From NCBI GenBank assembly GCA_000193795.2, contig AEPI01000081.1, positions 61,459 through 125,458 on the forward strand: a DNA stretch of 64,000 nucleotides. Reading direction: 5' to 3'. Positions 22,970 to 31,621 of the stretch are shown in pieces (position 1 is the first letter of the stretch; each line of letters opens with the position of its first letter). The notes below the pieces were generated by a model. It worked only from the letters and a program-made list of their open reading frames with translations, made no database searches and was not told the origin of the DNA. The translations under genes were made by a program, and so were the position numbers. This DNA comes from Neisseria lactamica NS19 (lineage in GTDB: Bacteria; Pseudomonadota; Gammaproteobacteria; Burkholderiales; Neisseriaceae).

Positions 22970-25159
22970 TCAAGCCTCCTGCGGATCGACATCCACCGAC
23001 CATCTAATTTTGCCGTCGCGGTTTTGCTGCAACACCTGCACCCACAAACTCACGGCACGGTGCAAATCCTGTCGGGACGGAGATTCGAGGAAGATTTGCG
23101 CGCGTTCGCGTTCGGCGAGGCGCACCATCAGCATCGGAGCCGCGCCAAACTGTGAAACGCTTTCGGGCAACAGCGGGGCGAGGGTTTCTTTGGCGGCATT
23201 GAGAAATTCCATCGCATCGGCAACACGCGGCGCATCGGCACGGACGGAGGTTTGAAAACCGAAAGGCGGCATGGCGAACATTTGCCGCTCGTTCAATTCG
23301 TTTTCGGCAAACACGGCGTAGTCCTGCGCTTTAACGGCGGCGAAGACGGGATGTTCGGGCAGTTGGGTCTGTATCAACACCTTGCCGGGTTTGTCGGCGC
23401 GCCCCGCCCTGCCGGACACTTGTATCAGCTCGGCAAACAGCCTTTCCGGTGCGCGGAAATCCGCGCTGTACAGGCTGCCGTCGGCGTTCAACACGATAAC
23501 GAGGTTGAGCCGCGCGAAATCATGGCCTTTGGCGAGCATCTGCGTGCCGACCAGAATGTCGATTTCGTCGTTGGCGATGCGGCGGTACAAATCCGCCCAG
23601 TCGTTTTTGTGCGCGGTGCTATCCCTATCGACGCGGACGACGGTTGCTTTCGGCAGGAAGGCGCGCAGGGTTTCTTCGACGCGCTGCGTGCCGTGTCCGA
23701 CGGCGGTCAGGTCTTGGTTGCCGCAGTCGGGGCATTTGAACGGGATGGGTTCGCGGTGATCGCAGTGGTGGCAGCGCAGTTGGCGGGCGCGTTGGTGCAG
23801 CACCATTTTGGCGGAACAGTTCGGACAACCAAATAAATGTCCGCAGTCGCCGCAAAACAGCGCGGGCGCGAAGCCGCGCCGGTTGAGGTACACCAGCGAC
23901 ATGCCGCCTGCTTCAAAGTTCTGTTTCAAAAGCTGTAAGGCTTGCGGCGAGAAGCCGTTGTCGAGTTTCAGACGACCTACGTTGAGGATGTCCACTTGCG
24001 GCAGTTGCGCGGCGGTGTGGGCGCGCTCGGTCAGTTGCAGCAGGCGGTACGCGCCGCTTTGCGCCTTGTGCCAGCTCTCCAAGCTGGGCGTGGCACTGCC
24101 CAACACGACAGGACAGCCGCCCTGCTTCGCCCGCCACACCGCCAAATCGCGGGCGTGGTAGCGCAATTCGTTGTCTTGTTTGAACGAGCCGTCGTGTTCC
24201 TCATCGACCACAATCAGCCCGACATCATCCATCGGCGTGAACACCGCCAGCCGCGTGCCGATGACCAGCTTCGCCTGCCCCAACATCGCGCGCAGATAAT
24301 CCTGCGTGCGCCTGCCTGCCGCCATCTGGCTGTGCAACACGGCGGTCGGCACGTCGGCAAAACGGTTTTCCACCCGCTTCAAAAGCTGCGGCGTGAGGTT
24401 GATTTCGGGCAACAGAAACAACACCTGCCGCCCCTGCGCCAACACTTTCGCCATCGCATCAAAATACACCTCGGTCTTGCCGCTGCCGGTGATTCCGTAC
24501 AGCAAAAACGGCTGAAAACGTCCCAATGCCGTCTGAACCTCATCGGAAGCTTTCTGTTGGTCGGCATTCAACACAAATGCAGAGTGCGAAGCCTGCCCGT
24601 GGCACGACCTCAATACAGGCTTTGCCGCTTCCGTCGTTTCAATCCAGCCTTGTTCAGCCCAATTCTCAATCAATTTCGCCGCCTGCGCGTTCACCTGCTT
24701 CAACGCTGCCATCGTCATTCCGCCCGAAAGCAGTGCGTCCCACAAAGCCGCTTTTTTGTTGAACCGCGCCGGCGGCGGCGTTTGTGCCCTGCCCGCTTCG
24801 TTCAACGCGTAAAACAACGGCGGCTGCGGCATTTCCACCGCACGCGTTTCCTTCAAACCCTGCGGCAATGCGGCAAACACCGCCTGCCCAATCGGATAGT
24901 GGTAATAACGCGACGTAAACGCCAACAAATCACGCCAGCTTTCGGGCAGCGGCGGCTCGTCCGAAAAGACCATCCGAACGCCCAAAATCCGCGCCGTATC
25001 CATATCGGGCGCAATATTCGTTTCCCACACAATCCCGACCACGGTCTTGTTGCGGAAAGGCACAAGCACCCGCGTTCCCGGAGGAAGCGGATCGGAATAG
25101 GAATACGTCAAAAGGCCGTCTGAAAGCGGCACGTTTACAGCGATACGATGGTAGATCAT
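22970..25159 (-). CDS. priA: Primosomal protein N' (PriA helicase)
   Basis: PriA restarts stalled replication forks. The 729-residue protein shows the N-terminal DNA-binding domain (MIYHRIAVNVPL), Walker A GITGSGKTE near residue 220 and DEEH box VVDEEHDGSFKQ. The zinc-binding Cys cluster is present (CGDCGHLFGCPNC, CHHCDHRE, CPDCG), as are helicase motifs V and VI in VGTQMLAKGHDFARL and QVSGRAGRADK. Length is standard. Its first 27 bases are found again at 25963-25989. Confidence 0.97.
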   Translation of the reverse strand: MIYHRIAVNVPLSDGLLTYSYSDPLPPGTRVLVPFRNKTVVGIVWETNIAPDMDTARILGVRMVFSDEPPLPESWRDLLAFTSRYYHYPIGQAVFAALPQGLKETRAVEMPQPPLFYALNEAGRAQTPPPARFNKKAALWDALLSGGMTMAALKQVNAQAAKLIENWAEQGWIETTEAAKPVLRSCHGQASHSAFVLNADQQKASDEVQTALGRFQPFLLYGITGSGKTEVYFDAMAKVLAQGRQVLFLLPEINLTPQLLKRVENRFADVPTAVLHSQMAAGRRTQDYLRAMLGQAKLVIGTRLAVFTPMDDVGLIVVDEEHDGSFKQDNELRYHARDLAVWRAKQGGCPVVLGSATPSLESWHKAQSGAYRLLQLTERAHTAAQLPQVDILNVGRLKLDNGFSPQALQLLKQNFEAGGMSLVYLNRRGFAPALFCGDCGHLFGCPNCSAKMVLHQRARQLRCHHCDHREPIPFKCPDCGNQDLTAVGHGTQRVEETLRAFLPKATVVRVDRDSTAHKNDWADLYRRIANDEIDILVGTQMLAKGHDFARLNLVIVLNADGSLYSADFRAPERLFAELIQVSGRAGRADKPGKVLIQTQLPEHPVFAAVKAQDYAVFAENELNERQMFAMPPFGFQTSVRADAPRVADAMEFLNAAKETLAPLLPESVSQFGAAPMLMVRLAERERAQIFLESPSRQDLHRAVSLWVQVLQQNRDGKIRWSVDVDPQEA

Positions 25160-25204
25160 GGCGTAGTCGGAAAAATGGTTTGAGGCCGTCTGAAGAGACG
25201 GAAG

Positions 25205-25903
25205 CTATTTGTGCAAATACAAACAGTCTTCATCCAAAGTAAAGCCGTAGCCCTGTTTCCACAAATCGAAATAAGGACGGAGAAAATCGCTGTCGGGCTT
25301 GGTGCGGTAAAGCGGGTATTGCAGATAGGCGGACAGGTAATAATCGCAATTTATAGAATAATAGGCCTCGTCCAACACTTGTTCGGGGCTGTTGTCATCT
25401 GTATTGCTCGTCTGCCATTCATCAAACGCTTCTCCAAACAAGTCCTGAGTATCATTAAACTCTTCCGCAGGCTCGCCAAAACGTATCTGTTTAATCGCTG
25501 CCAAGGCTGCAATCAGCTCTTCGTCTTCAACAAAGCGGGCAAATTCGCGCAGACCTTCCAGCAAACGCCCGCCCGTCTGTCTCACTTCTGCCTCATCTTG
25601 CGCTGGCGGGCAGAAATACCCGGGAATATAGCCGCTATCGAGAATTTCTTGGTTGTGTTCGGCAGTGTTTTGATACACAGGCATAATGCGCGCCAGCAAT
25701 TCCTGCCCCTTTTCCAAAGGCTCAAACACCGCAGCCACGCCTTCTCCGTCGGGCATAAAACCTTGAAACAAACCGTAGAAATAATCTTCCCGGCCATTAT
25801 ATTTATCTGCTGCCCGCGGCTCTTCGCCCAGCAGCTTAAACAGATATTCGGCGTATTCTTGTTGGTTCATCATTTTTCTCAAAGTGTCGATAAAATCTTT
25901 CAT
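25205..25903 (-). CDS. Unknown acidic cytoplasmic protein
   Basis: A 232-residue, strongly acidic product without signal peptide or membrane segments. I do not recognise a domain. It has aromatic-rich acidic stretches (DYFYGLF, DYYLSAYLQYPLYR) and a central segment of short helices (LEGLREFARFVEDEELIAALAAIK in parts). It sits 45 bases upstream of priA and in the same direction. It is bracketed by copies of the priA start and of GGAAGCTATT, suggesting insertion of a discrete gene cassette. No ribosome site stands out before the ATG. Confidence 0.7.
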   Translation of the reverse strand: MKDFIDTLRKMMNQQEYAEYLFKLLGEEPRAADKYNGREDYFYGLFQGFMPDGEGVAAVFEPLEKGQELLARIMPVYQNTAEHNQEILDSGYIPGYFCPPAQDEAEVRQTGGRLLEGLREFARFVEDEELIAALAAIKQIRFGEPAEEFNDTQDLFGEAFDEWQTSNTDDNSPEQVLDEAYYSINCDYYLSAYLQYPLYRTKPDSDFLRPYFDLWKQGYGFTLDEDCLYLHK

Positions 25904-25962
25904 TTGCCCGCAGCAAATCTTTCAGACGGCCTCAGTCCGACCCAAAGCCCGCTTAGCCATAT

Positions 25963-25989
25963 GTTTACAGCGATACGATGGCAGATCAT
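25963..25989 (-). repeat. Second copy of the priA 5' end
   Basis: Twenty-six of 27 bases match 25133-25159, which covers the priA start codon and first eight codons (MIYHRIAVN). Downstream on the plus strand GGAAGCTATT also recurs (25200 and 26030 regions). It is a non-functional remnant. Confidence 0.85.
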
Positions 25990-26126
25990 ACAGGCAGGCA
26001 AATCATTTTTTGCGTATTTTAACAGCCGGAAGCTATTTTCAGACGATAAATTGAGCCTCGGCGCAATGCAGGCGCAACAGAGGTTTGATACAATGCCGCT
26101 TTTCCAACACGCGCAATCATCTTTAT

Positions 26127-26909
26127 ATGAAAACCAAGTTAATCAAAATCTTAACCCCTTTCACCGTCCTCCCGCTGCTGGCTTGCGGGCAAACGCCCGT
26201 TTCCAACGCCAACGCCGAACCCGCCGTCAAAGCCGAGTCCGCCGGCAAATCCGTTGCCGCCTCTTTGAAAGCGCGTTTGGAAAAAATCTATTCCGCCCAA
26301 GATTTGAAAGTGTTGAGCGTCAGCGAAACACCGGTCAGAGGCATTTACGAAGTCGTCGTCAGCGGCAGGCAGATTATCTACACCGATGCAAACGCCGATT
26401 ATCTGTTTTCCGGCGAGCTTATTGACATCAACAACCGGAAAAACCTCACCGAACAGCGTATGGCAGATTTGAACAAAATCGACTTCGCCTCCCTGCCTTT
26501 GGACAAGGCCATCAAAGAAGTGCGCGGCAGCGGCAAGCTGAAAGTCGCCGTCTTCTCCGATCCGGACTGCCCGTTCTGCAGACGCCTGGAACACGAGTTT
26601 GAAAAAATGACCGACGTAACGATTTACAGCTTTATGATGCCGATTGCCGGCCTGCACCCCGATGCCGCCCGTAAAGCGCAAATCTTATGGTGCCAGCCCG
26701 ACCGCGCCAAAGCGTGGACGGATTGGATGCGTAAGGGCAAATTCCCGGCCGGCGGCGGCATCTGCGAAAACCCCGTCGCGGAAACCACTTCCTTGGGCGA
26801 ACAATTCGGCTTCAACGGCACGCCGACCCTCGTCTTCCCCAACGGGCGCAGCCAAAGCGGATACAGCCCGATGCCCCAACTGGAGGAAATCATCCGCAAA
26901 AACCAATAA
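26127..26909 (+). CDS. dsbC: Thiol:disulfide interchange protein DsbC (lipoprotein)
   Basis: DsbC isomerises wrong disulfides in the periplasm. The 260-residue protein has a lipoprotein signal ending LLAC (Cys20), an N-terminal dimerisation domain (KARLEKIYSAQDLKVLSVSE in parts) and a thioredoxin fold. Its active site is C148-P-F-C151 in FSDPDCPFCRRLE, with the cis-Pro loop in FNGTPTLVFPNG. ATG 26127 was chosen because the upstream extension from 26085 is polar and would hide the signal peptide. A strong terminator follows. Confidence 0.94.
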   Translation: MKTKLIKILTPFTVLPLLACGQTPVSNANAEPAVKAESAGKSVAASLKARLEKIYSAQDLKVLSVSETPVRGIYEVVVSGRQIIYTDANADYLFSGELIDINNRKNLTEQRMADLNKIDFASLPLDKAIKEVRGSGKLKVAVFSDPDCPFCRRLEHEFEKMTDVTIYSFMMPIAGLHPDAARKAQILWCQPDRAKAWTDWMRKGKFPAGGGICENPVAETTSLGEQFGFNGTPTLVFPNGRSQSGYSPMPQLEEIIRKNQ

Positions 26910-26923
26910 CCCGTCCGCAAAAC

Positions 26924-26953
26924 AAAAGGCTTGGAAAATTCCAAGCCTTTTTG
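26924..26953 (+). terminator. Rho-independent terminator after dsbC
   Basis: AAAAGGCTTGGAA pairs with TTCCAAGCCTTTT across an AA loop. The flanking CCGCAAAA and TTTTGCGG extend the stem imperfectly. It starts 15 bases after the stop. Confidence 0.9.
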
Positions 26954-27038
26954 CGGAAAATGCCGTCTGAAAACCAATCCGCACTGAAAGTCAGCAAGCC
27001 GGCAAATACATCCTGACTCATTGACTGATTGAAAATAA

Positions 27039-27194
27039 TATAGTGGATTAACTTTAAACCGGTACGGCGTTACCTCGCCTTAGCTCAAAGAGAACGATTC
27101 TCTAAGGTGCTGAAGCACCAAGTGAATCGGTTCCGTACTATCTGTACTGTCTGCGGCTTCGTCGCCTTGTCCTGATTTTTGTTAATCCACTATA
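27039..27194. repeat. Correia element, long form
   Basis: 156 bp from TATAGTGGATTAAC to GTTAATCCACTATA with the internal long-form block. The core matches those at 15647 and 46503. Confidence 0.94.
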
Positions 27195-27375
27195 AATCGA
27201 ACAATACAAAACACACCGCCGTCATTCCCGCGAGGGCGGACATCCGGAATATTGGGTTACCGTGATTGATCCGAAACAAGCAAAGCCGAACGAACCGGAT
27301 TCCCGTCTGTACGGGAATGACGGGATTTGAGCGTGATGTACAATCATCGGGAAAACGGAAACCCCCGCCGCCGTC

Positions 27376-27447
27376 ATTCCCGCGCAAGCGGGAATCTAGA
27401 ACGTAGAATCTAAAAAAACGCGCCGTCATTCCCGCGTAAGCGGGAAT
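27376..27447. repeat. Tandem dRS3 units
   Basis: ATTCCCGCGCAAGCGGGAAT (27376-27395) and ATTCCCGCGTAAGCGGGAAT (27428-27447), spaced 52 bases start to start, each followed by CTAGAACGTAGAATCTAA. This is the usual neisserial intergenic mosaic repeat. Confidence 0.88.
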
Positions 27448-27543
27448 CTAGAACGTAGAATCTAAGAAACCGTTTTGTCCGATAAGTTCCTGCTCCAAAA
27501 TGACCGGCCCGGCAGCTTCAGACGGCATCCTGTTCAATAATCC

Positions 27544-29478
27544 TCAATCCTGTGCCAATGCGTCTATCGGATTGAGTTTGGCTGCCTTATTCGCGGGCAT
27601 AAAGCCGAACGCGATGCCGATTCCGGTCGAACAGGCGACCGCCCCGGCAACGGATGCCGCCGAGATGTCCATCGGGAAATCGGTTACAAAGTGGTTGAAC
27701 ACGAGGCTGACGGCGGCGGACAAACCCACGCCCGCCAAACCGCCGATAACGCAGATTAACACCGCCTCAATCAAAAACTGCTGCAAGATATTGCCGCGCC
27801 GCGCGCCGATCGCCATCCGTATGCCGATTTCTTTGGTGCGCTCGGTAACGGACACCAGCATAATGTTCATCACGCCGATACCGCCGACCACCAGCGAAAT
27901 CACGGCGATGGAGGAAATCAGCAGCTTCATCGTGCCGGTGGTGCTTTCGACCATCTGCCTGATGCTGTCGCTGTTGTTCATAAAGAAATCTTCCGTGCCG
28001 TGCCGCGCTTTGAGCAGCTCGGTCAATCCTTTCTCGGCAACTTGGGTATTGGCATTGTCTTTGATTTTGACGGTGATGGAGTTGGTGTGGCTCTCGCCTG
28101 TGATTTGGTGCATCACGGTCGTATAGGGCGACCAAAGCATCAACACGTCGGAATTGCCGAAAGCATTTTCGTCTTTTTTCATCACGCCGATGACGGTCAG
28201 CGGGCGTTTCCCGAATAAGACGGTCTGCCCCAACGGATTCGAGTCGGCAAAGAGTTTGTCTTTGACATTTTGATCGATGACGACGACTTGCGCGTCTTCT
28301 TTGACATCGTCTTCATCAAACAGCCGCCCCGATTCCAGCTTCAGCCCGCGCACGTCGAAATATTGTTCGCCCACGCCGTACAAAGAAGCGGTCAGGTCGG
28401 TATTGCGGTAAGTCAGCGTGCCGCCGCTTGAAGTCATCGGCGTGGCGGAAGCAACGTAGCTTTGTTTGGCGATGATTTTTGCGTCGTCTATGGTCAGGGT
28501 TTTAATCCTGCCGCTGCGCCTGTCGCCGAAGCCGCGCCCGGGGAAGATGCTGATGGTGTTCGTCCCCATCGAACTGATGTCTTCGAGGATTTTTTTCTGC
28601 GAACCGTTGCCCAATGCGACGACGGAGACAACCGAAGCGATACCGATGATGATGCCGAGCATCGTCAGAAGCGAACGCATTTTGTGCGCCATAATCGCCT
28701 GAACGGACATTTTGAAGGCTTCGACAAACTGGTCGTAATAAAACGACCACGGGGCTTTTTCCTGAATCCTCCCGACACTGCTTGTGGGTATTTCGGGATT
28801 TTTCGAGGTGTCGGAAATGATTTCGCCGTCCCGGATTTCGATGACGCGGTTGGCGTTGGCGGCGATGCCGGGGTCGTGCGTGACCATAATGACGGTATGC
28901 CCCGCTTCGTGCAGCCTGCGGATGATTTCCATCACATTTTTGCCGCTGGCGGTATCCAACGCGCCGGTCGGTTCGTCGGCGAAGATGATTTCTCCGCCGT
29001 TCATCAGGGCGCGGGCGATGGAAACGCGCTGCTGCTGTCCGCCCGAGAGTTCGCCGGGCTTGTTGCCCTCTTTGCCTGCCAAACCCAAATCCTGCAAGAG
29101 TTTGTCCGCCCGCGCGGAACGCTCTTTGCCGCCCGCGCCCATATAGACGGCGGGCAGCGCGACGTTGTCCCTCGCGGTCAGCGAGCTTAAGAGGTTGTAA
29201 CGTTGGAAGATGAAACCGAAGCGTTCGCGGCGCAATGCCGCCAGTTCGTCAGGCTGCATTTCGGCAGTTTCGATGCCGTCGATCCGGTACGAACCGGAAC
29301 CGGCGGTATCCAAACAGCCGAGTATGTTCATCAGCGTGGACTTGCCCGAACCGGACTGCCCGATGATGGCGACAAAATCGCCCTTCTCTATCGACAGGCT
29401 GATGTCTTTCAAAATATGGACGCGGTTCTCGCCGCTGCCGAAATAGCGGTTGATGTTTTTACATTCGATCAGGCTCAT
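27544..29478 (-). CDS. macB: Macrolide export ATP-binding/permease protein MacB
   Basis: MacB, with MacA and an outer-membrane channel, exports macrolides and other substrates. The 644-residue protein has an N-terminal ABC domain: Walker A at residues 40-47 (GQSGSGKS), signature LSGGQQQR, Walker B EIIFADEPTG. A helix follows at about residue 280, then a large periplasmic domain and three C-terminal helices with the FtsX-like ISLVVGGIGVMNIMLVSVTERTKEIG region. It is the second gene of macAB. Confidence 0.97.
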   Translation of the reverse strand: MSLIECKNINRYFGSGENRVHILKDISLSIEKGDFVAIIGQSGSGKSTLMNILGCLDTAGSGSYRIDGIETAEMQPDELAALRRERFGFIFQRYNLLSSLTARDNVALPAVYMGAGGKERSARADKLLQDLGLAGKEGNKPGELSGGQQQRVSIARALMNGGEIIFADEPTGALDTASGKNVMEIIRRLHEAGHTVIMVTHDPGIAANANRVIEIRDGEIISDTSKNPEIPTSSVGRIQEKAPWSFYYDQFVEAFKMSVQAIMAHKMRSLLTMLGIIIGIASVVSVVALGNGSQKKILEDISSMGTNTISIFPGRGFGDRRSGRIKTLTIDDAKIIAKQSYVASATPMTSSGGTLTYRNTDLTASLYGVGEQYFDVRGLKLESGRLFDEDDVKEDAQVVVIDQNVKDKLFADSNPLGQTVLFGKRPLTVIGVMKKDENAFGNSDVLMLWSPYTTVMHQITGESHTNSITVKIKDNANTQVAEKGLTELLKARHGTEDFFMNNSDSIRQMVESTTGTMKLLISSIAVISLVVGGIGVMNIMLVSVTERTKEIGIRMAIGARRGNILQQFLIEAVLICVIGGLAGVGLSAAVSLVFNHFVTDFPMDISAASVAGAVACSTGIGIAFGFMPANKAAKLNPIDALAQD

Positions 29479-29503
29479 AATTTTCCGTCAATCAGTATGA
29501 TAA

Positions 29504-29539
29504 ATGCCGTCTGAAACCGTTTCCGTGTTCAGACGGCAT
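29504..29539. repeat. Uptake-sequence hairpin inside the macAB operon
   Basis: ATGCCGTCTGAAAC and the inverse GTGTTCAGACGGCAT lie in the short macA-macB gap. It could lower read-through into macB or protect the macA mRNA end. Confidence 0.7.
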
Positions 29540-29545
29540 ATTCGT

Positions 29546-30724
29546 TTATCGGCGCGGCGGGCCGCCCATCGCGCGTTCGCTGCTTTCCTGCTGCTCGGCT
29601 GCCGTCATTTCGGAGACAACCACTTTGTCCCCCTCTTTCAAACCGCTTTTCACTTCGGTATTCATACTGTCTTTCATACCGGTCCGGATTTCGCGTTCCA
29701 CTGCTTTGCCGTCTGCGCCCAGCACGCGCACAAACGCCTTGCCGCCGCGATTTTTCACGGTCAGCGACGGAATAATCAACACATTTTTCACACCGTCGAT
29801 TTCAACCGTATTCTGCGTCGTCATCCCCGTGGCGAGTTTGCCGTCCGGATTCGGCACAAACGAACGGGCATAATAATAGACCGCATTGGAAGCCGTATCC
29901 GTACTGCTGTTGTAGCCGCCTGACGACATCGTGGTCAGCCCGGGGTCGACGCTGTCGAGCTTCGCCTTAATCGGCGTATCCGGTTCGGACAAAATCGTAA
30001 ACAAAATATCCTGCCCCGCCTTCACCTTGGTAATATCGCCCTCGGCAATCTGCATTTTGTTCAACATCATATCCAAATTGGCAAGCTGGATAATCGTCGG
30101 TGCGGACTGCGCCGCGTTCACGGTTTGCCCTTCTTCCACGGGAATCGCCACCACCGTGCCGTCCATCGTCGCGGTAATGCGCGTGTAGCCCAATTCCGAC
30201 TCGGCGGTATTGATGGAAATTTTGCTCTGTCTGATTAAAGCCTTCAGCTCGGCAACATTGGCTTTGGCGGCGGCAAGCGCATCCTGCGCGCTTTCCAAAT
30301 CTTCTTTAGAGGTCGCATCATCCTTCCACAACGCCGCCTGACGCTTATATTTCTTCTCCGCGCTGCCCAATGCAATCTGTGCCGACACCAGCTTCGCCTG
30401 ATACGTTTCCAATTTGGATTTTTCCATATTGAGCGTGTTGGTCTGCGTGGTCGAATTGATTTCCGCAATCAAATCGCCCTTTTTGACCTGTTGCCCGAGT
30501 TTGACATAAAGTTTCTTAATCTGCCCCGATGCCTGCGCGCCGACCGACACCAGATTCGACGGCGAAATCTCCCCCGTCGCGGAAACCGTCCGGCTGATGT
30601 CGCCGCGCCTGACCGTTTCCGTAATATAAGAAGCCTGCGGTTCGGGCTTCAGATAAGACCATCCGCCCCAAACCGCTGCCGCCGCAACTGCCGCAACAGC
30701 CGCCCATTTCATCATTTTTGCCAT
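29546..30724 (-). CDS. macA: Macrolide efflux periplasmic adaptor MacA
   Basis: Membrane-fusion protein of the MacAB-type pump, 392 residues. It has an N-terminal membrane helix (MKWAAVAAVAAAAVWGGW), then a lipoyl-like domain (GQIKKLYVKLGQQVKKGDLIAEI in two halves) split by a long coiled-coil hairpin (TNTLNMEKSKLETYQAKLVSA...), a beta barrel and a membrane-proximal domain. MAKMMKW at 30724 was chosen; the extension from 30829 runs upstream without signal character. It is co-directional with macB. Confidence 0.95.
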   Translation of the reverse strand: MAKMMKWAAVAAVAAAAVWGGWSYLKPEPQASYITETVRRGDISRTVSATGEISPSNLVSVGAQASGQIKKLYVKLGQQVKKGDLIAEINSTTQTNTLNMEKSKLETYQAKLVSAQIALGSAEKKYKRQAALWKDDATSKEDLESAQDALAAAKANVAELKALIRQSKISINTAESELGYTRITATMDGTVVAIPVEEGQTVNAAQSAPTIIQLANLDMMLNKMQIAEGDITKVKAGQDILFTILSEPDTPIKAKLDSVDPGLTTMSSGGYNSSTDTASNAVYYYARSFVPNPDGKLATGMTTQNTVEIDGVKNVLIIPSLTVKNRGGKAFVRVLGADGKAVEREIRTGMKDSMNTEVKSGLKEGDKVVVSEMTAAEQQESSERAMGGPPRR

Positions 30725-30949
30725 ATTTTCAATTCTCTGTATGCGCCAATCCCATAAATCGGAAGCGGATTCTACCGCAAGTCCCTGCCCCATCCAAGGA
30801 GGTAAACTGCCGACAATAAAAATAACCATTTGTTTTAAATGGCTTATACAATCTGCTTTCCCGAAAATTTCAATCCGTTTACATATTCCGCCATTTCCGA
30901 TACGGCGTTATAATGCCGCCGACCGATAAACAAATGGAAACACATTGCT

Positions 30950-31339
30950 ATGAAAAACGTTCAAAAAGGCTTTACGCTGCTCGAGCTGCTGATTGCCGTC
31001 GCCATCCTCAGCATCCTGACGCTCATCGCCTACCCTTCTTATAAAGCCTACACCCGGCGCATCCGCCTGTCGGAAGTCAAATCCACCCTGCTGATGAACG
31101 CGCAAAACTTAGAGCGTTACTACCGCCAAAAAGGGACGTTTGACAACTACGACCCAAAAAAACTGAAACAAAACAAGTATTTCAAAATTACCTTAAGCAA
31201 AGTCAACCCCGACCACTTCACCCTTCAGGCCGTCCCCGATCCGGCGACCAACGAAGGCGAAACCTGCATCGTTACGCTCAACGACGGCGGCACACTGTCC
31301 GCCGCCGGCAGCGGGCAGGACTGCCCGGACTTCGACTAA
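30950..31339 (+). CDS. pilV: Type IV minor pilin, PilV type
   Basis: A 129-residue prepilin with a six-residue basic leader, cleavage after Gly7 and mature start FTLLELLIAVAILSILTLIAYPSY, which includes the essential Glu5 (given here as family signature in two parts, FTLLE and LLIAVAILSIL). The C-terminal Cys pair (ETCIV and GQDCPDFD) forms the D-region disulfide. I identify it as PilV, the minor pilin that modulates adhesion in Neisseria, from its sequence and length. ComP is longer. The gene is alone and ends at a 24-bp hairpin. Confidence 0.85.
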   Translation: MKNVQKGFTLLELLIAVAILSILTLIAYPSYKAYTRRIRLSEVKSTLLMNAQNLERYYRQKGTFDNYDPKKLKQNKYFKITLSKVNPDHFTLQAVPDPATNEGETCIVTLNDGGTLSAAGSGQDCPDFD

Positions 31340-31356
31340 TCCTCCGCCGAAGCCGC

Positions 31357-31410
31357 AAACCCGCAAAAATGCCGTCTGAAGCTGTGTTCAGACGGCATTT
31401 TTGCGGGTTT
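31357..31410 (+). terminator. Perfect 24-bp uptake-sequence terminator
   Basis: The arms 31357-31380 and 31387-31410 are fully complementary over 24 bases around a GCTGTG loop. The uptake word lies on the loop side of each arm and AAACCCGCAAAA/TTTTGCGGGTTT extends the base. It follows pilV by 17 bases. Confidence 0.92.
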
Positions 31411-31485
31411 CCCGTCCGGTTTTTTCAAACTTGAAACCTGCCGCCCCTTATCCGGCAACCGTCCGGATGCCGCGCCTTTCCAGGT

Positions 31486-31500
31486 TGTTATAGTATAACA
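31486..31500. promoter_or_regulatory. Perfect Zur-type operator upstream of adhP
   Basis: TGTTATAGTATAACA is a perfect 7-1-7 palindrome and fits the neisserial Zur consensus TGTTATDNHATAACA at every position. It lies 121 bases before the adhP ATG. The downstream gene is a zinc enzyme, which fits zinc control. Confidence 0.75.
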
Positions 31501-31621
31501 TATAACCCATATTTTTCAACAACATACCATTTGACCCGCAAGATGCGGAAGCGTATGCTTACCCTTATATCGGACAACATTCCGTTTACAGGTTTTTTTA
31601 CCGTAACTAAGGAGCGCAATC

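Larger units (their letters stand above)
26954..27543. other. Repeat-rich gene-free stretch between dsbC and macB
   Basis: About 590 bases without a credible gene. It holds a single uptake sequence at 26959-26970, a long Correia element, and several dRS3 units (27299-27318, 27376-27395, 27428-27447 plus a degenerate one near 27222). The last two are followed by the same CTAGAACGTAGAATCTAA tail, indicating a local tandem duplication of about 52 bases. An uptake sequence near 27519 closes the region. Confidence 0.8.

Noticed and set aside
23942..25123. Long plus-strand ORF of 393 codons opposite priA
   Set aside because: It is the antisense shadow of priA: Arg/His-rich, no domain, no ribosome site, and priA is unmistakable on the other strand.
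27376..27447. Two near-identical repeats as a CRISPR array
   Set aside because: They are dRS3 units (ATTCCC-N8-GGGAAT) with the same intervening sequence, not unique spacers, and no cas genes occur.
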